Both the position numbers and the translations under genes were made by a program. Source: Pseudoalteromonas sp. NC201 (lineage in GTDB: Bacteria > Pseudomonadota > Gammaproteobacteria > Enterobacterales > Alteromonadaceae). From it: a stretch of DNA of 64,000 bases. Location: positions 1,411,001 to 1,475,000 of the forward strand of contig NZ_CP022522.1 of NCBI RefSeq assembly GCF_002850255.1, given 5' to 3'. The notes beneath the pieces were generated by a model. That model made no database searches, had not been told where the DNA came from, and saw nothing but the letters and a program-made list of their open reading frames with translations. This document shows positions 45,796 to 55,475 of this stretch, in pieces; the first letter of the stretch is position 1, and the number at the start of each line of letters is the position of its first letter.

Positions 45796-47171
45796 GTAAC
45801 AGAGTTTTAGTTGTTGAAGATGATGCTGGTTTAAGAGAAGCACTCATTGATACATTGCAGCTTTCAAATATCGAGTGCGTAGAAGCAAGTTGTGCGGAAC
45901 AAGCCGTTTTATTGCTAAAGCAAGAAGCCTTTTCTTTGGTTGTGAGTGACGTGCAAATGGGTGCCATGAGTGGGCTTGACTTGTTAAAGACCATTAAACT
46001 CAACTATCCCGAATTACCGGTATTGATGATGACAGCATACGCGACCATTGATGATGCGGTTGAAGCGATGAGATTGGGTGCCATCGACTATATGGCTAAG
46101 CCATTTGCGCCTGAAGTATTGCTCAATATGGTTGGACGTTATCTACCTGAGAAGGAAAAAGAGACAGACGGCCCCATTGTTGCCGATCCAAAGAGTATTA
46201 AACTACTTGAACTGGCTGCAAAAGTAGCTAAGTCGGATGCCAGCGTTATGGTACTTGGACCGAGCGGTTCAGGTAAAGAAGTGTTGGCTCGCTATATTCA
46301 CGATAAATCCGACAGAGCAGATGAGCCCTTTATCGCAATTAACTGCGCTGCAATCCCAGAAAATATGCTCGAAGCGACCCTGTTTGGTTACGAAAAGGGG
46401 GCATTTACAGGTGCCATTCAGGCGTGTCCTGGAAAATTTGAGCAAGCACAAAAGGGAACGATTTTGCTTGATGAGATCACAGAGATGGATTTGGGATTAC
46501 AAGCAAAATTACTTCGCGTGTTACAAGAGCGCGAGGTAGAGCGTTTAGGTAGCAGAAAAACCATTTCACTGGACGTCAGAGTGTTGGCAACCAGTAACCG
46601 CGATTTAAAAGAAGCGGTGGAGGATGGGGTATTTAGAGAAGATTTATATTATCGCCTCAATGTTTTCCCACTAGAGTGGTTGCCACTGAAGGACAGAGCG
46701 GGTGATATCGCAGTGTTAGCCGAGCATTTGTTGGTAAGACATACGCAAAAAGCAGGCAAGCCAACACCTATATTAAGCAGCGGTGCAAAGCGCAAGCTCA
46801 GTTCACACAGTTGGCCTGGAAACGTAAGAGAGCTAGACAACGTTATTCAACGTGCCCTGATTTTGTTCCAAGGTAATGAAATTCAAGAAGATGATATTTT
46901 TATCGAAAATTTCTCACCGATGGCTTTGATTGAGTCTGCACCACTTGTAAATCATGAAGCATCAGCTTTAATGGAGCGCTCTCAAGGTGAGGATGAAATC
47001 ATTAGCTATAAAGATGAGTTACAGGATAAAGAACACCAAATTATTTTAGATACGCTAGCAAAGTTTAATGGTAAACGTAAAGAGGTGGCGGAGGTGTTAG
47101 GTATGAGTCCTCGCACACTTCGCTATAAGCTGGCAAAAATGCGAGATTTAGGGATTGCACTACCCGCTTAA
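45792..47171 (+). CDS. flrC: FlrC/FleR, sigma-54 response regulator
   Basis: Response regulator for middle-class flagellar genes, 459 residues. Receiver domain 1-120 with acidic pair Glu9/Asp10-Asp11 and phospho-acceptor Asp53 (VVSDVQMG). AAA+ domain about 135-360 with Walker A GPSGSGKE (156-163) and GAFTGA (203-208). Fis-type helix-turn-helix at the C-terminus (KEVAEVLGMSPRTLRYKLAK). Phosphorylated by FlrB. Likely to activate the sigma-54 promoters of flgF, flgJ, flagellin 2, fliE, fliK and flhA found in this window, in the way known from vibrios. Confidence 0.95.
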   Translation: MSNRVLVVEDDAGLREALIDTLQLSNIECVEASCAEQAVLLLKQEAFSLVVSDVQMGAMSGLDLLKTIKLNYPELPVLMMTAYATIDDAVEAMRLGAIDYMAKPFAPEVLLNMVGRYLPEKEKETDGPIVADPKSIKLLELAAKVAKSDASVMVLGPSGSGKEVLARYIHDKSDRADEPFIAINCAAIPENMLEATLFGYEKGAFTGAIQACPGKFEQAQKGTILLDEITEMDLGLQAKLLRVLQEREVERLGSRKTISLDVRVLATSNRDLKEAVEDGVFREDLYYRLNVFPLEWLPLKDRAGDIAVLAEHLLVRHTQKAGKPTPILSSGAKRKLSSHSWPGNVRELDNVIQRALILFQGNEIQEDDIFIENFSPMALIESAPLVNHEASALMERSQGEDEIISYKDELQDKEHQIILDTLAKFNGKRKEVAEVLGMSPRTLRYKLAKMRDLGIALPA

Positions 47172-47235
47172 CCTAAGTTAGCTGAGCTTAAAAACAATGA
47201 GTTAGCTCATTGCTTATCCAAACCTCAGGTTAAGC
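47166..47235. repeat. Composite inverted repeat overlapping the flrC stop
   Basis: Outer perfect 9-bp ends GCTTAACCT / AGGTTAAGC (47166-47174, 47227-47235) enclosing an inner hairpin CAATGAG / CTCATTG (47195-47201, 47206-47212; loop TTAG). The outer ends resemble the tips of the MITE-like element (TAACCT). It contains the stop codon of flrC. Confidence 0.5.
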
Positions 47236-47259
47236 TTTATCTGTTAATTCGAATTTAAT

Positions 47260-47302
47260 TAGGTGCCTATAAAGATCAGCAGATCTTAGGCGCCTAGTTT
47301 TC
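47260..47302 (+). terminator. Terminator of flrBC
   Basis: Stem-loop TAGGTGCCTA-(bulge)-AAGATC / GATCTT-AGGCGCCTA (47260-47296) with a G-U pair and a short bulge, loop AGCA, followed by GTTTTC. About 90 bases after flrC. Confidence 0.65.
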
Positions 47303-47372
47303 ACTTCTATGCACTGCCAATTTTTCGACATGCTAAAAATATTTCAACATACTGAAAATTAACGATTTTAAG

Positions 47373-47390
47373 TTGGCACGTTTTCTGCTT
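47373..47390 (+). promoter_or_regulatory. Sigma-54 promoter of fliEFGHIJ
   Basis: TTGGCACGTTTTCTGCTT: GG 47375-47376, ten bases, GC 47387-47388; near-consensus -24 box TTGGCACG, 40 bases before the fliE ATG. Confidence 0.9.
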
Positions 47391-47428
47391 TATTACAGGT
47401 AACTAAGAGTTATTTTGAGTAAAGCATC

Positions 47429-47761
47429 ATGAAAGTACAATCATCAGCGCTATTTCAAGAAATGCAGGCAATGGCTGCAGAAGCGACGAGAAACACACAG
47501 CCATCAGTGCAGCCGGTTAAGACGGCGGCATCTTCGTCGGCTCAGTTTGGCGATTTACTCTCAGACGCACTTAATACGGTTCATGGCTTACAACAAGAAG
47601 CGAAACAAAAAGTCACCGCTGTTGAAATGGGTGACAGAAGCGTTTCTCTAGCAGAAGCCATGATAGCGAAACAAAAATCGTCGGTCGCTTTTGAGGCAAC
47701 AGTGCAAGTTCGTAATAAACTTGTTGAGGCCTATAAAGAAATCATGAGCATGCCAGTTTAA
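47429..47761 (+). CDS. fliE: FliE, MS ring-rod junction protein
   Basis: Small basal-body protein joining the MS ring to the rod, 110 residues (usual 100-115). FGDLLSDALNTVHGLQQEAKQKVTAVEMGD and SLAEAMIAKQKSSVAFEATVQVRNKLVEAYKEIMSMPV make up the whole conserved FliE domain. First gene of the fliEFGHIJ unit behind a near-consensus sigma-54 promoter, 23 bases from fliF. Confidence 0.96.
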   Translation: MKVQSSALFQEMQAMAAEATRNTQPSVQPVKTAASSSAQFGDLLSDALNTVHGLQQEAKQKVTAVEMGDRSVSLAEAMIAKQKSSVAFEATVQVRNKLVEAYKEIMSMPV

Positions 47762-47784
47762 TTGAGTGACTGTGGAGAGTAATC

Positions 47785-49500
47785 GTGGCTACTAATCAAT
47801 CAACAGATCTTACGCTTTCCGATGCAGCGCTGAATAATGACAGCGGATCGGATGAGCAACAAGAGCAAAAATCAGGCTACTTCAGTGCGCTAAGCGGTGT
47901 TGATATGTTGCGCCAGGTTACTCTGGTTATTGCCCTTGCTATTTGTTTAGCAATCGCAATCTTTATTATCATTTGGGCGCGCCAACCAGATATGCGCCCA
48001 CTTGGTAAATACCCAACAGAAGAACTCGTCGAAACGTTAGACTTTTTAGACCAACAGAAAATTGAATACCAATTAGATGGTAATATCATTTTAGTCGCTG
48101 AGTCGGACTATCAAGACATAAAACTACGCATGGCGCGTGACGGTTTTACCCAGTCTCCGAGTTCTGGCACTGATATTCTGATGCAAGATATGGGTTTTGG
48201 TGTTAGCCAACGTCTTGAAAGAGAGCGCTTAAAACATAGCCGTGAGCAACAACTTGCGAGAACAATTGAAGAGTTACAAGACGTAAATCGTGCAAAAGTG
48301 TTACTTGCAATTCCAAAAGAAAACGTCTTTGCACGTCGCGAGAAAAAGCCCTCTGCAACCGTAGTTATTACCCTTAAACGTGGCAAAACGCTTGGCGGCG
48401 AAGAAGTTGATTCAATCGTAGACATTGTGGCATCAGCGGTACAAGGCCTAGAGCCTTCACGCGTGACTGTCACCGATCAAAACGGTCGTCTACTCAACTC
48501 TGGTTCTCAAGACTCTTTAGCTGCGCGCTCGAGAAAAGAGTATGAAATCGAACGTAAGCGTGAACAAGAATATCTAGAAAAAATTGATAGCATCCTGATC
48601 CCAACTGTAGGTCTTGGTAACTTTACCGCGCAGGTCGACTTAACGATGGACTTCAGCGCAGTTGAAGAAACGCAAAAACGTTATAACCCAGATTTACCTG
48701 CGGTTCGCAGCGAAACAACGTATGAAGAAAATAATATTGGTGGTTTAGCTGTCGGTATTCCGGGTGCGCTGACTAATCAGCCTCCAGTGAACTCAAATAT
48801 CCCAGAGGTTGCTGGGCAAGGCGGCAATGGTCAAAGTGCAACACCAAGCAGTAATCAAAAAGAAGCAACCCGTAACTATGAATTAGACACCACTATTAGC
48901 CATAAACGTCAGCAAACAGGTGTTATTCGCCGGATCAGTGTGAGTGTGGCCGTTGACTACCTCGCAAAACCTGATGCTGAAGGTAACATGGCAATGGCGC
49001 CGCGTACGCAAGAAGAGCTAAATAACATCCGTCGTTTGCTACAAGGTGGTGTGGGCTTTGATATGCAGCGAGGTGATGCACTAGAGGTAGTGACTGTGCC
49101 ATTCGTGCGTGAAGACCTCACTGAAATGCAAGAGATACCACTTTGGGAGCAAGATTGGTTCCAAAAGACAATCCGTCTTGCAGCAGGTACCTTAGTGATC
49201 ATTGTGCTAATCTTAGCGGTAGTAAGACCTATGCTTAAGCGTCTAATTTACCCAGATGATACGCTTGAAGATTTTGATGAAGATGCGTTGACCAGTGGTG
49301 TAGATTTAGGTGACAGTACACTCGATATGCTAAATAACGAATTCGATGAGTCTGCGGTTGGCTTCTCTTCTGACGGTAGATTACAATTGCCAGACTTACA
49401 TGGCGACGAGGACTTACTCAAAGCAGTACGTGCCTTAGTTGCTAACGAACCAGAACTCTCATCACAAGTTGTGAAAGCGTGGTTGACAGAAGATGACTGA
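47785..49500 (+). CDS. fliF: FliF, MS-ring protein
   Basis: Inner-membrane ring on which the basal body assembles, 571 residues. The first transmembrane helix is at about 45-64 and the second at about 460-480 (LAAGTLVIIVLILAVV). Between them is the periplasmic ring-building region (LVETLDFLDQQKIEYQL, DILMQDMGFGVSQRLERERL). The C-terminal cytoplasmic tail (LHGDEDLLKAVRALVANEPELSSQVVKAWL) is the FliG-binding motif. Its stop overlaps the fliG start by 8 bases, which fits the tight FliF-FliG partnership. Confidence 0.97.
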   Translation: MATNQSTDLTLSDAALNNDSGSDEQQEQKSGYFSALSGVDMLRQVTLVIALAICLAIAIFIIIWARQPDMRPLGKYPTEELVETLDFLDQQKIEYQLDGNIILVAESDYQDIKLRMARDGFTQSPSSGTDILMQDMGFGVSQRLERERLKHSREQQLARTIEELQDVNRAKVLLAIPKENVFARREKKPSATVVITLKRGKTLGGEEVDSIVDIVASAVQGLEPSRVTVTDQNGRLLNSGSQDSLAARSRKEYEIERKREQEYLEKIDSILIPTVGLGNFTAQVDLTMDFSAVEETQKRYNPDLPAVRSETTYEENNIGGLAVGIPGALTNQPPVNSNIPEVAGQGGNGQSATPSSNQKEATRNYELDTTISHKRQQTGVIRRISVSVAVDYLAKPDAEGNMAMAPRTQEELNNIRRLLQGGVGFDMQRGDALEVVTVPFVREDLTEMQEIPLWEQDWFQKTIRLAAGTLVIIVLILAVVRPMLKRLIYPDDTLEDFDEDALTSGVDLGDSTLDMLNNEFDESAVGFSSDGRLQLPDLHGDEDLLKAVRALVANEPELSSQVVKAWLTEDD

Positions 49501-50533
49501 TCAAGAACAAAAACAATTGCCCGCAGCCTTTGACGTTGACAAGCTAGATGGCGTCGACAAGGCTGCCATCTTACTGCTTAGTTTGACTGAAGAAGATGCG
49601 GCTCAGATTTTGAAACACTTAGAGCCGAAGCAAGTGCAAAAGGTCGGTATGGCGATGGCCTCCATGGATGACCTATCTCAGGCTAAAATTGCAGCTGTGC
49701 ACAATTTGTTTATCGAACAAATTCAAAGTTTTAGTACAATTGGTTTCCAATCGGAAGATTTTATTAAGAAGGCGCTAACCGCAGCACTTGGTGAAGACAA
49801 AGCGGCAAGCCTTATTGACCAAATCGTTATGGGCTCTGGTGCAAAAGGGTTGGATTCGTTGAAGTGGATGGACTCGAAGCAAGTTGCCAATATTATCCGC
49901 AACGAGCACCCGCAGATCCAAACGATTGTATTGTCTTATCTCGAGCCTGAGCAATCCGCCGAAATTTTGTCTCAGTTTCCTGAGAAAGTACGCTTAGATT
50001 TAACTATGCGTATTGCAAACTTAGAAGAAGTACAACCGGCGGCACTACAAGAACTCAACGAGATCATGGAGAAACAGTTCGCAGGTCAAGCTGGTGCACA
50101 AGCGGCGAAGATGGGTGGCTTAAAAGCCGCTGCGGATATCATGAACTACCTAGACACCAATGTCGAAGGCCAGTTGATGGATTCAATCCGAGAACATGAC
50201 GAAGAAATGTCGCAACAAATTCAAGACCTCATGTTCGTGTTTGAAAACTTGATGGATGTAGAAGACAGAGGGATCCAAGCCATACTGCGTGAAGTGCAGC
50301 AAGACGTACTGATGAAAGCAATTAAAGGCGCGGACGAATCTTTAAAAGAAAAGATTATGAAGAATATGTCCAAACGTGCTGCTGAGATGATGCAAGATGA
50401 CCTTGAGGCTATGCCTCCAGTGCGGATCAGTGAAGTCGAAGCTGCACAAAAAGAGATTCTGGCAACGGCTAGACGTTTGGCTGACTCAGGTGAAATTATG
50501 CTTGGTGGCGGCGGTGGTGAGGAGTTCCTATAA
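49493..50533 (+). CDS. fliG: FliG, rotor switch protein
   Basis: C-ring protein that contacts the stator and generates torque, 346 residues. N-terminal domain KAAILLLSLTEEDAAQILKHLEPKQVQKVG. The EHPQ motif at 138-141 (NIIRNEHPQIQTIVLSYL) is in the middle domain. The C-terminal torque helix region has DVEDRGIQAILREVQQDVLMKAIKGADE with charged residues that face MotA/PomA. Lies between fliF and fliH, 3 bases from the latter. Confidence 0.97.
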   Translation: MTDQEQKQLPAAFDVDKLDGVDKAAILLLSLTEEDAAQILKHLEPKQVQKVGMAMASMDDLSQAKIAAVHNLFIEQIQSFSTIGFQSEDFIKKALTAALGEDKAASLIDQIVMGSGAKGLDSLKWMDSKQVANIIRNEHPQIQTIVLSYLEPEQSAEILSQFPEKVRLDLTMRIANLEEVQPAALQELNEIMEKQFAGQAGAQAAKMGGLKAAADIMNYLDTNVEGQLMDSIREHDEEMSQQIQDLMFVFENLMDVEDRGIQAILREVQQDVLMKAIKGADESLKEKIMKNMSKRAAEMMQDDLEAMPPVRISEVEAAQKEILATARRLADSGEIMLGGGGGEEFL

Positions 50534-50536
50534 ACC

Positions 50537-51352
50537 ATGGTCGATAAAAAGTTGTATAAAGGCCGCCCAGTCAGCACCGAAGCACTGGATGAGTTATTAG
50601 AAAACTGGCCCATTCCAGATGTTACGGATAAGCCCGAAAAATACCGAGGTCGTTCTACGGCCTTCGGTACGCCGTTGGAAGAGTTGTATACTAAGAGAGA
50701 GGTGAGCGCAGAACCTGAGCCGCAAGAGCCTGAATTCCCTACTTTGACCATTGAAGAATTAGAGCAGATCCGTCAGGATGCCTACGACGAAGGAATAAAG
50801 CAAGGCCACGAACAAGGCTATATTGAAGGCTTTGACAAAGGAGTTTCTGAAGGTAAAGAAGCCGGTTATAAAGAAGGCGTAGAAATAGGTAAAGAAAAGG
50901 GGCTTGAGGAAGCACAACCTCTCATTGAAGAAAGGATGAAAGCGCTATCCACTATTTTAGATGGCATGCAAACGCCACTGAAAAAGGTTGATGATGAGTG
51001 TGAAAAGCAGCTGGTTGTACTCGTCAATTTATTGGCAGAGCAGGTTATTTTTAAAGAGCTCAAGACCACGCCTGAGCTCATTTTAAACGCGTTGAAAAAA
51101 GCGATGGACGCGCTGCCTGTCAAAGATCAATCAGTACGCATCCATTTGCACCCCGAAGATTTAGCTTTAGTGCAAGCCATGTACGGCGAGGAACATATAC
51201 AATCACAGCATTGGCAGTTACTTCCAGAGCCGACGTTGGACAGAGGTGGCTGCGAGGTGAAAACACCACAGTCATCCATTGATATGACGCTTAAAAACCG
51301 TATTAGCGAAGTGTTGGAATCATTTTTGCAGGATAGCGGTATAAACCAATAA
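50537..51352 (+). CDS. fliH: FliH, export ATPase regulator
   Basis: Negative regulator and stator-like partner of the FliI ATPase, 271 residues. Start ATG 50537. The N-terminal ~75 residues are variable. A glycine-repeat helix is seen at about 85-130 (DEGIKQGHEQGYIEGFDKGVSEGKEAGYKEGVEIGKEKG), the GxxxG-type stalk of FliH. The conserved C-terminal domain holds IHLHPEDLALV and LDRGGCEVKTPQSSIDMTL. A 72-base gap with no signal I recognise precedes fliI. Confidence 0.94.
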   Translation: MVDKKLYKGRPVSTEALDELLENWPIPDVTDKPEKYRGRSTAFGTPLEELYTKREVSAEPEPQEPEFPTLTIEELEQIRQDAYDEGIKQGHEQGYIEGFDKGVSEGKEAGYKEGVEIGKEKGLEEAQPLIEERMKALSTILDGMQTPLKKVDDECEKQLVVLVNLLAEQVIFKELKTTPELILNALKKAMDALPVKDQSVRIHLHPEDLALVQAMYGEEHIQSQHWQLLPEPTLDRGGCEVKTPQSSIDMTLKNRISEVLESFLQDSGINQ

Positions 51353-51424
51353 TACTGCACTGTTATCAAGATAAGCGAAGCAATCAAATCAAGATAACGA
51401 TGCCTTCCTAAGGTAATTGCGAAC

Positions 51425-52756
51425 ATGTCGACATCTGCTGCTATGAGCGAGCGCATCAGTAAGTATCAGAAATTTATCAAACCATATGGGGTTGCGGTTG
51501 CTGGCAGCCTCACCCGTGTGGTTGGCCTCACCCTTGAAGCTAGGGGGCTAAGTGCTCCCGTCGGCAGTCAATGTAAAATCGAGACGCTGGGCGGTTTTAT
51601 TGATGCAGAAGTTATCGGTTTCAATCAAGAAACGCTTTATCTTATGCCAAACGACCATATTACAGGCGTCCTTCCTGGAGCGCGAGTGATCCCAAAAGTT
51701 AAGGATGCTGGATTACCTGTCGGAATGGGTCTACTTGGCCGCGTGGTTGACGGACTTGGTAGGCCACTAGATGGCCTTGGTGCCATTGACGCTGAGAAAC
51801 ACCTGAAATTTGCCGCAGCGCAAATCAACCCACTTGCAAGGCGTCCAATCGACTCACCAATGGATGTAGGCGTGCGTGCGATAAATTCGATCGTGACAGT
51901 GGGTCAAGGCCAACGTATGGGGCTGTTTGCAGGGAGTGGTGTGGGTAAATCGGTACTGCTTGGCATGATGACACGAGGCAGTGAAGCGGATGTTATTGTC
52001 GTTGGCTTGGTCGGTGAGCGCGGTCGTGAGGTGAAAGAATTTATCGATGAGATTTTGGGAGTCGAGGGTAGACGCCGCTCCGTAGTGGTTGCCGCTCCCG
52101 CCGATGCCTCACCGCTGATGCGCTTAAAAGGCTGTGAGAGTGCTGTGACTATTGCGGAGTATTTTCGCGATCAAGGGTTAAATGTACTGTTGTTACTGGA
52201 TTCGGTGACGCGCTATGCCATGGCACAACGTGAGATAGCGCTTGCTGTAGGCGAGCCGCCAGCCACAAAAGGGTATCCGCCTTCCGTGTTTGCAAAGCTC
52301 CCAGCGTTGGTTGAGCGCGCAGGTAATGGTGGTGAGGGACAAGGCTCAATTACCGCATTTTTTACGGTATTGAGTGAAGGTGATGATATGCAAGACCCTA
52401 TTGCCGATGCCGCGCGAGCTATTTTGGATGGTCATATTGTGTTATCACGAGAGCTTGCCGATAGTGGTCATTACCCAGCGATAGATATTGAAAAGTCCAT
52501 TAGTCGAGTCATGCCGCAAGTGGTATCAGAGGCACACATGCAGCAAGCCAGAGTGCTCAAGCAAGTCTATTCAATGTACCAGCAAAATAAAGACATGATC
52601 ACCTTAGGTGCTTATCAACGCGGCAGTGACCAGATGCTAGATCAGGCGATAAACATGATGCCTGCTGTGAATAACTTCCTTCAGCAAGGCATGAAAGACG
52701 TGATCAATTATGACGAGTGTTTACAAGGCCTCGCTAAGCTACTAGGACAAGCATAA
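51425..52756 (+). CDS. fliI: FliI, flagellum-specific export ATPase
   Basis: Hexameric ATPase of the flagellar type III export system, F1-beta related, 443 residues. Walker A AGSGVGKS at 169-176, Walker [18 protein letters not shown], and [15 protein letters not shown] shared with all FliI/YscN proteins. N-terminal beta-barrel [17 protein letters not shown] and [11 protein letters not shown]. Binds FliH and FliJ, encoded on either side, and releases substrates from chaperones. The stop overlaps the fliJ start by one base. Confidence 0.97.
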   Translation: MSTSAAMSERISKYQKFIKPYGVAVAGSLTRVVGLTLEARGLSAPVGSQCKIETLGGFIDAEVIGFNQETLYLMPNDHITGVLPGARVIPKVKDAGLPVGMGLLGRVVDGLGRPLDGLGAIDAEKHLKFAAAQINPLARRPIDSPMDVGVRAINSIVTVGQGQRMGLFAGSGVGKSVLLGMMTRGSEADVIVVGLVGERGREVKEFIDEILGVEGRRRSVVVAAPADASPLMRLKGCESAVTIAEYFRDQGLNVLLLLDSVTRYAMAQREIALAVGEPPATKGYPPSVFAKLPALVERAGNGGEGQGSITAFFTVLSEGDDMQDPIADAARAILDGHIVLSRELADSGHYPAIDIEKSISRVMPQVVSEAHMQQARVLKQVYSMYQQNKDMITLGAYQRGSDQMLDQAINMMPAVNNFLQQGMKDVINYDECLQGLAKLLGQA

Positions 52757-53202
52757 TGGCAAATAACAAACTGACTTTATTGCTTAAGCTAGAAAAAGAC
52801 AAAGAAGATAGCCTTCGAGCGAATTTTGTTCAAGCGCAGCAGCACTTAGCAACAAACCAACAACGGTTATCGGGACTAAACGATTTCCGTCTGGAATACA
52901 GCATGCAGCTTCATAGTAAAGCACAAGTTGGTCTGTCTAGTGGCGGTTTCAATCAATACCATAACTTTATTAATAAGATTGAGCAGGCTATTGATCAGCA
53001 AGCAAAAACGGTCAACACAGCCAAGCAGGTGGTTGAACAACGCCGCAAGCTATGGCTAGCACAGCAGGCTAAAACGAAGGCAATTGAAAAGCTTATCGAG
53101 AAGCAAGCCCTCGCGAAGCAAACTCGTCTTGCCAAAGCAGAGCAAAAGATGCTTGATGAGTTTGCAACGAATCAGTTTGTACGAAGAGAGCGTGCTTGGT
53201 AA
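52756..53202 (+). CDS. fliJ: FliJ, export chaperone escort
   Basis: Coiled-coil protein of the export apparatus, 148 residues (usual about 147). Long heptad-rich helices through the protein, for example KLEKDKEDSLRANFVQAQQHLATNQQRLSGLNDF and IEQAIDQQAKTVNTAKQVVEQRRKLWL, fit the gamma-subunit-like FliJ fold that sits in the FliI ring. Directly coupled to fliI. It ends the fliE-J unit; a new sigma-54 promoter lies at its 3' edge. Confidence 0.93.
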   Translation: MANNKLTLLLKLEKDKEDSLRANFVQAQQHLATNQQRLSGLNDFRLEYSMQLHSKAQVGLSSGGFNQYHNFINKIEQAIDQQAKTVNTAKQVVEQRRKLWLAQQAKTKAIEKLIEKQALAKQTRLAKAEQKMLDEFATNQFVRRERAW

Positions 53203-53203
53203 G

Positions 53204-53221
53204 TTGGCTCGAAATATGCTT
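53204..53221 (+). promoter_or_regulatory. Sigma-54 promoter of the fliK operon
   Basis: TTGGCTCGAAATATGCTT: GG 53206-53207, ten bases, GC 53218-53219. It starts 2 bases after the fliJ stop and lies 124 bases before the fliK ATG. Confidence 0.75.
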
Positions 53222-53344
53222 CGTAATAATTAGCGTTTTATTATTTAGGTAGTTCACTCGTAAAAGTCACTAATATTCATAGTGTTGGTTTTTAACGGTG
53301 TATTACAACGGCAGGACATTGCCACTTTATGAGGTAGCTTTAAG

Positions 53345-55432
53345 ATGAATCTAATGCTTGCATCCATGCTGCAACGAGGCAGTAACGAGGTTGATATTAA
53401 AGAAAAATCCCAAGATATGGATGCTGAGGGTTCTGAGGGGGGCTCTGGGTTTAGTGCTTTAATGGCTGAGTTAGCGGAACAAGAGAGTGCAAGCAAGCAG
53501 GTAATAGAATCTGCAGATCCAGTAACCTCAGATCTGGATACGCCAATAGATAGCGAAGTCGCATCAGATGATGCTCCGCAGTCTGATAGTAAAGCACAAG
53601 CCTCTTCTTCTAAGCTGCAAGGGGAAGTACCAACTTCTACTGTTAGCTACACAGACAAAGGTCAGGTAGTTGCGGACAAACCGCTTCCTGATCCCCCGGA
53701 TAATGACTTATATGCTCAGATCAACGCTGCAAAACAGCAGAGTACTTCATTGAGCCAAACCCCAACAGCAATTGCGCAATCAGTCAAAGAAGCATTGGGC
53801 AATGCTTCTGCGGCTGATGAAGAGGTTGTATCTAGCGATAGCGCACTATCTCAGGAGCAGCTACAAGACGAAGCCAGTCCACTCATTCGAGGGGGGAAAG
53901 GCCAAACTGAAAACGCCGGCACTAAGACAACCTCGTTATTACAGCAGGCAACTTCTTTGGACAGCCAAGACTCAGAAGGTGAGGTTGCTAAACCTTCGTT
54001 ATTGAATGACAGTTCAGAAGCTAAAGAACAAACATTACAGCCTAAGTTGCAAAAGGATACTAGCACTCAAGCCTTGGTTACCAATACAAACATAGAAAAA
54101 CGGGATCCAAGCGCTAATAAGCCAGTCGAGTCTCAAGTTGAAAGTGAGTCTGAAACCGCGCAACAGAAAGAACTCTTAGCCGCTAAGAAATCAGAGCTTG
54201 CTCAATCTGTTTCCTCATCTGAAGCTAAGCAATCAGAAACAAAGCAAATCATTTCTGAGGCGAGTACACAAACCGCGAAAGACAAAAACGCAGTAAGTAC
54301 AAAAAACACTACAGATGTGCAAACCATGGTAGAAAAGTTGACCGTACAGCAACAACAAGAATTAAAAGCCGTGATGGCTGGTAAGCTGGATATTTATGAT
54401 GCGTCACCAAGTGTACAAAAAGCCGTAGCTCAATTAATTGGTAAAGGTGTTGATATCGAAAATGTACAGCAATTTAAAGCATTTGTGCCATCCTCTGTCG
54501 TAACACAAACTTCAACAAACACCCCGCAAGAAGCTGCTACGGATGTTAAAGATACTACCCAAGCGTCTTTTAATGTAAATAGCGCGCAAGAAAAGCCTAA
54601 CAATAGTGAGCAGCAGGCCGTGGTAGTTAAAGAGGGTGAACGTGCTGAAAAAAATATAGCTGTGAATAAATTGACTAGCGATGAAAAGTTAGCAGTAGAG
54701 AAGCAAAGTTCAGAAAAACAGAACTTAGAAAAGCAAATAAGTGAAAAGGTAGTTGATAAAGAAAATAGTAAGCTGATGCAAGCGGAAGCAAGCATCGCGA
54801 AAGAGGCGGTTAAAAATGAGCGTCAATCGGCTAATACTGCAGCAGCGATACCAAATCAAGTTAAGCCTGAAGCAAGTCCTGTAAGTATATCGCAAGACAC
54901 TAGCTCACTAAACCAAACACTGAAAGAAGTTCAGCAAATTCAACAGTCTCAGCCAACAAACCAAAGCACAACACAGACAAAGCAAGCGACAGATGCTAAT
55001 CTTCAACAGGCGATTAACATAGCACGTCAAGATGCCGCTAAAGAGCTGCATCAACGGGTAGGGTTGATGCTTAACCTTAACAATAAGGAAGCTGAGATTC
55101 GCTTAGACCCGCCAGAGCTTGGGGCGATGCAAATTCGAATAAAAAGCGATGCAGAGCAGGCTCAAGTGAATATTGTGGTGCAAAATCAGCAAGCTAAAGA
55201 ATTGCTAGAGCAATCACTGCCAAGACTAAGAGAAATGTTAGCTGAGCAGGGTATTGAACTGGGTGACAGCCAAATATCACATCAGCAAGGTGGAAATACT
55301 GAATCAGAGTCGCAAACTGCTGGTGGCAATACGAGTGGACAGCAAACTCTAGGTGATGAATCGGGGGTTTCTGACAATCCACAACCATCACAAAAGAGAA
55401 ATACTGATTCTGCAATAGATTACTATGCCTAA
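53345..55432 (+). CDS. fliK: FliK, hook-length control protein
   Basis: Molecular ruler and export-specificity switch, 695 residues. The first ~540 residues are low-complexity and rich in Ser, Gln, Lys and Glu (including EKQ repeats at about 445-475), the flexible ruler part. The C-terminal domain (about 555-640) is the conserved Flg_hook core: KELHQRVGLMLNLNNKEAEIRLDPPELGAMQIRI and LREMLAEQGIELGDSQIS. This domain contacts FlhB to switch from hook to filament export. Long for the family, which may set a longer hook; that is an inference. Confidence 0.92.
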   Translation: MNLMLASMLQRGSNEVDIKEKSQDMDAEGSEGGSGFSALMAELAEQESASKQVIESADPVTSDLDTPIDSEVASDDAPQSDSKAQASSSKLQGEVPTSTVSYTDKGQVVADKPLPDPPDNDLYAQINAAKQQSTSLSQTPTAIAQSVKEALGNASAADEEVVSSDSALSQEQLQDEASPLIRGGKGQTENAGTKTTSLLQQATSLDSQDSEGEVAKPSLLNDSSEAKEQTLQPKLQKDTSTQALVTNTNIEKRDPSANKPVESQVESESETAQQKELLAAKKSELAQSVSSSEAKQSETKQIISEASTQTAKDKNAVSTKNTTDVQTMVEKLTVQQQQELKAVMAGKLDIYDASPSVQKAVAQLIGKGVDIENVQQFKAFVPSSVVTQTSTNTPQEAATDVKDTTQASFNVNSAQEKPNNSEQQAVVVKEGERAEKNIAVNKLTSDEKLAVEKQSSEKQNLEKQISEKVVDKENSKLMQAEASIAKEAVKNERQSANTAAAIPNQVKPEASPVSISQDTSSLNQTLKEVQQIQQSQPTNQSTTQTKQATDANLQQAINIARQDAAKELHQRVGLMLNLNNKEAEIRLDPPELGAMQIRIKSDAEQAQVNIVVQNQQAKELLEQSLPRLREMLAEQGIELGDSQISHQQGGNTESESQTAGGNTSGQQTLGDESGVSDNPQPSQKRNTDSAIDYYA

Positions 55433-55475
55433 CACCTGCTATTATTGTAATTAATAAAGATCATAAGGGCTTGCT

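Noticed and set aside
50221..50751. 176-codon minus-strand ORF across fliG and fliH
   Set aside because: Antisense to two well-conserved genes; composition typical of a mirror frame.
53310..53322. GG-N9-GC just upstream of fliK
   Set aside because: Wrong spacing; the N10 site at 53204 is better.
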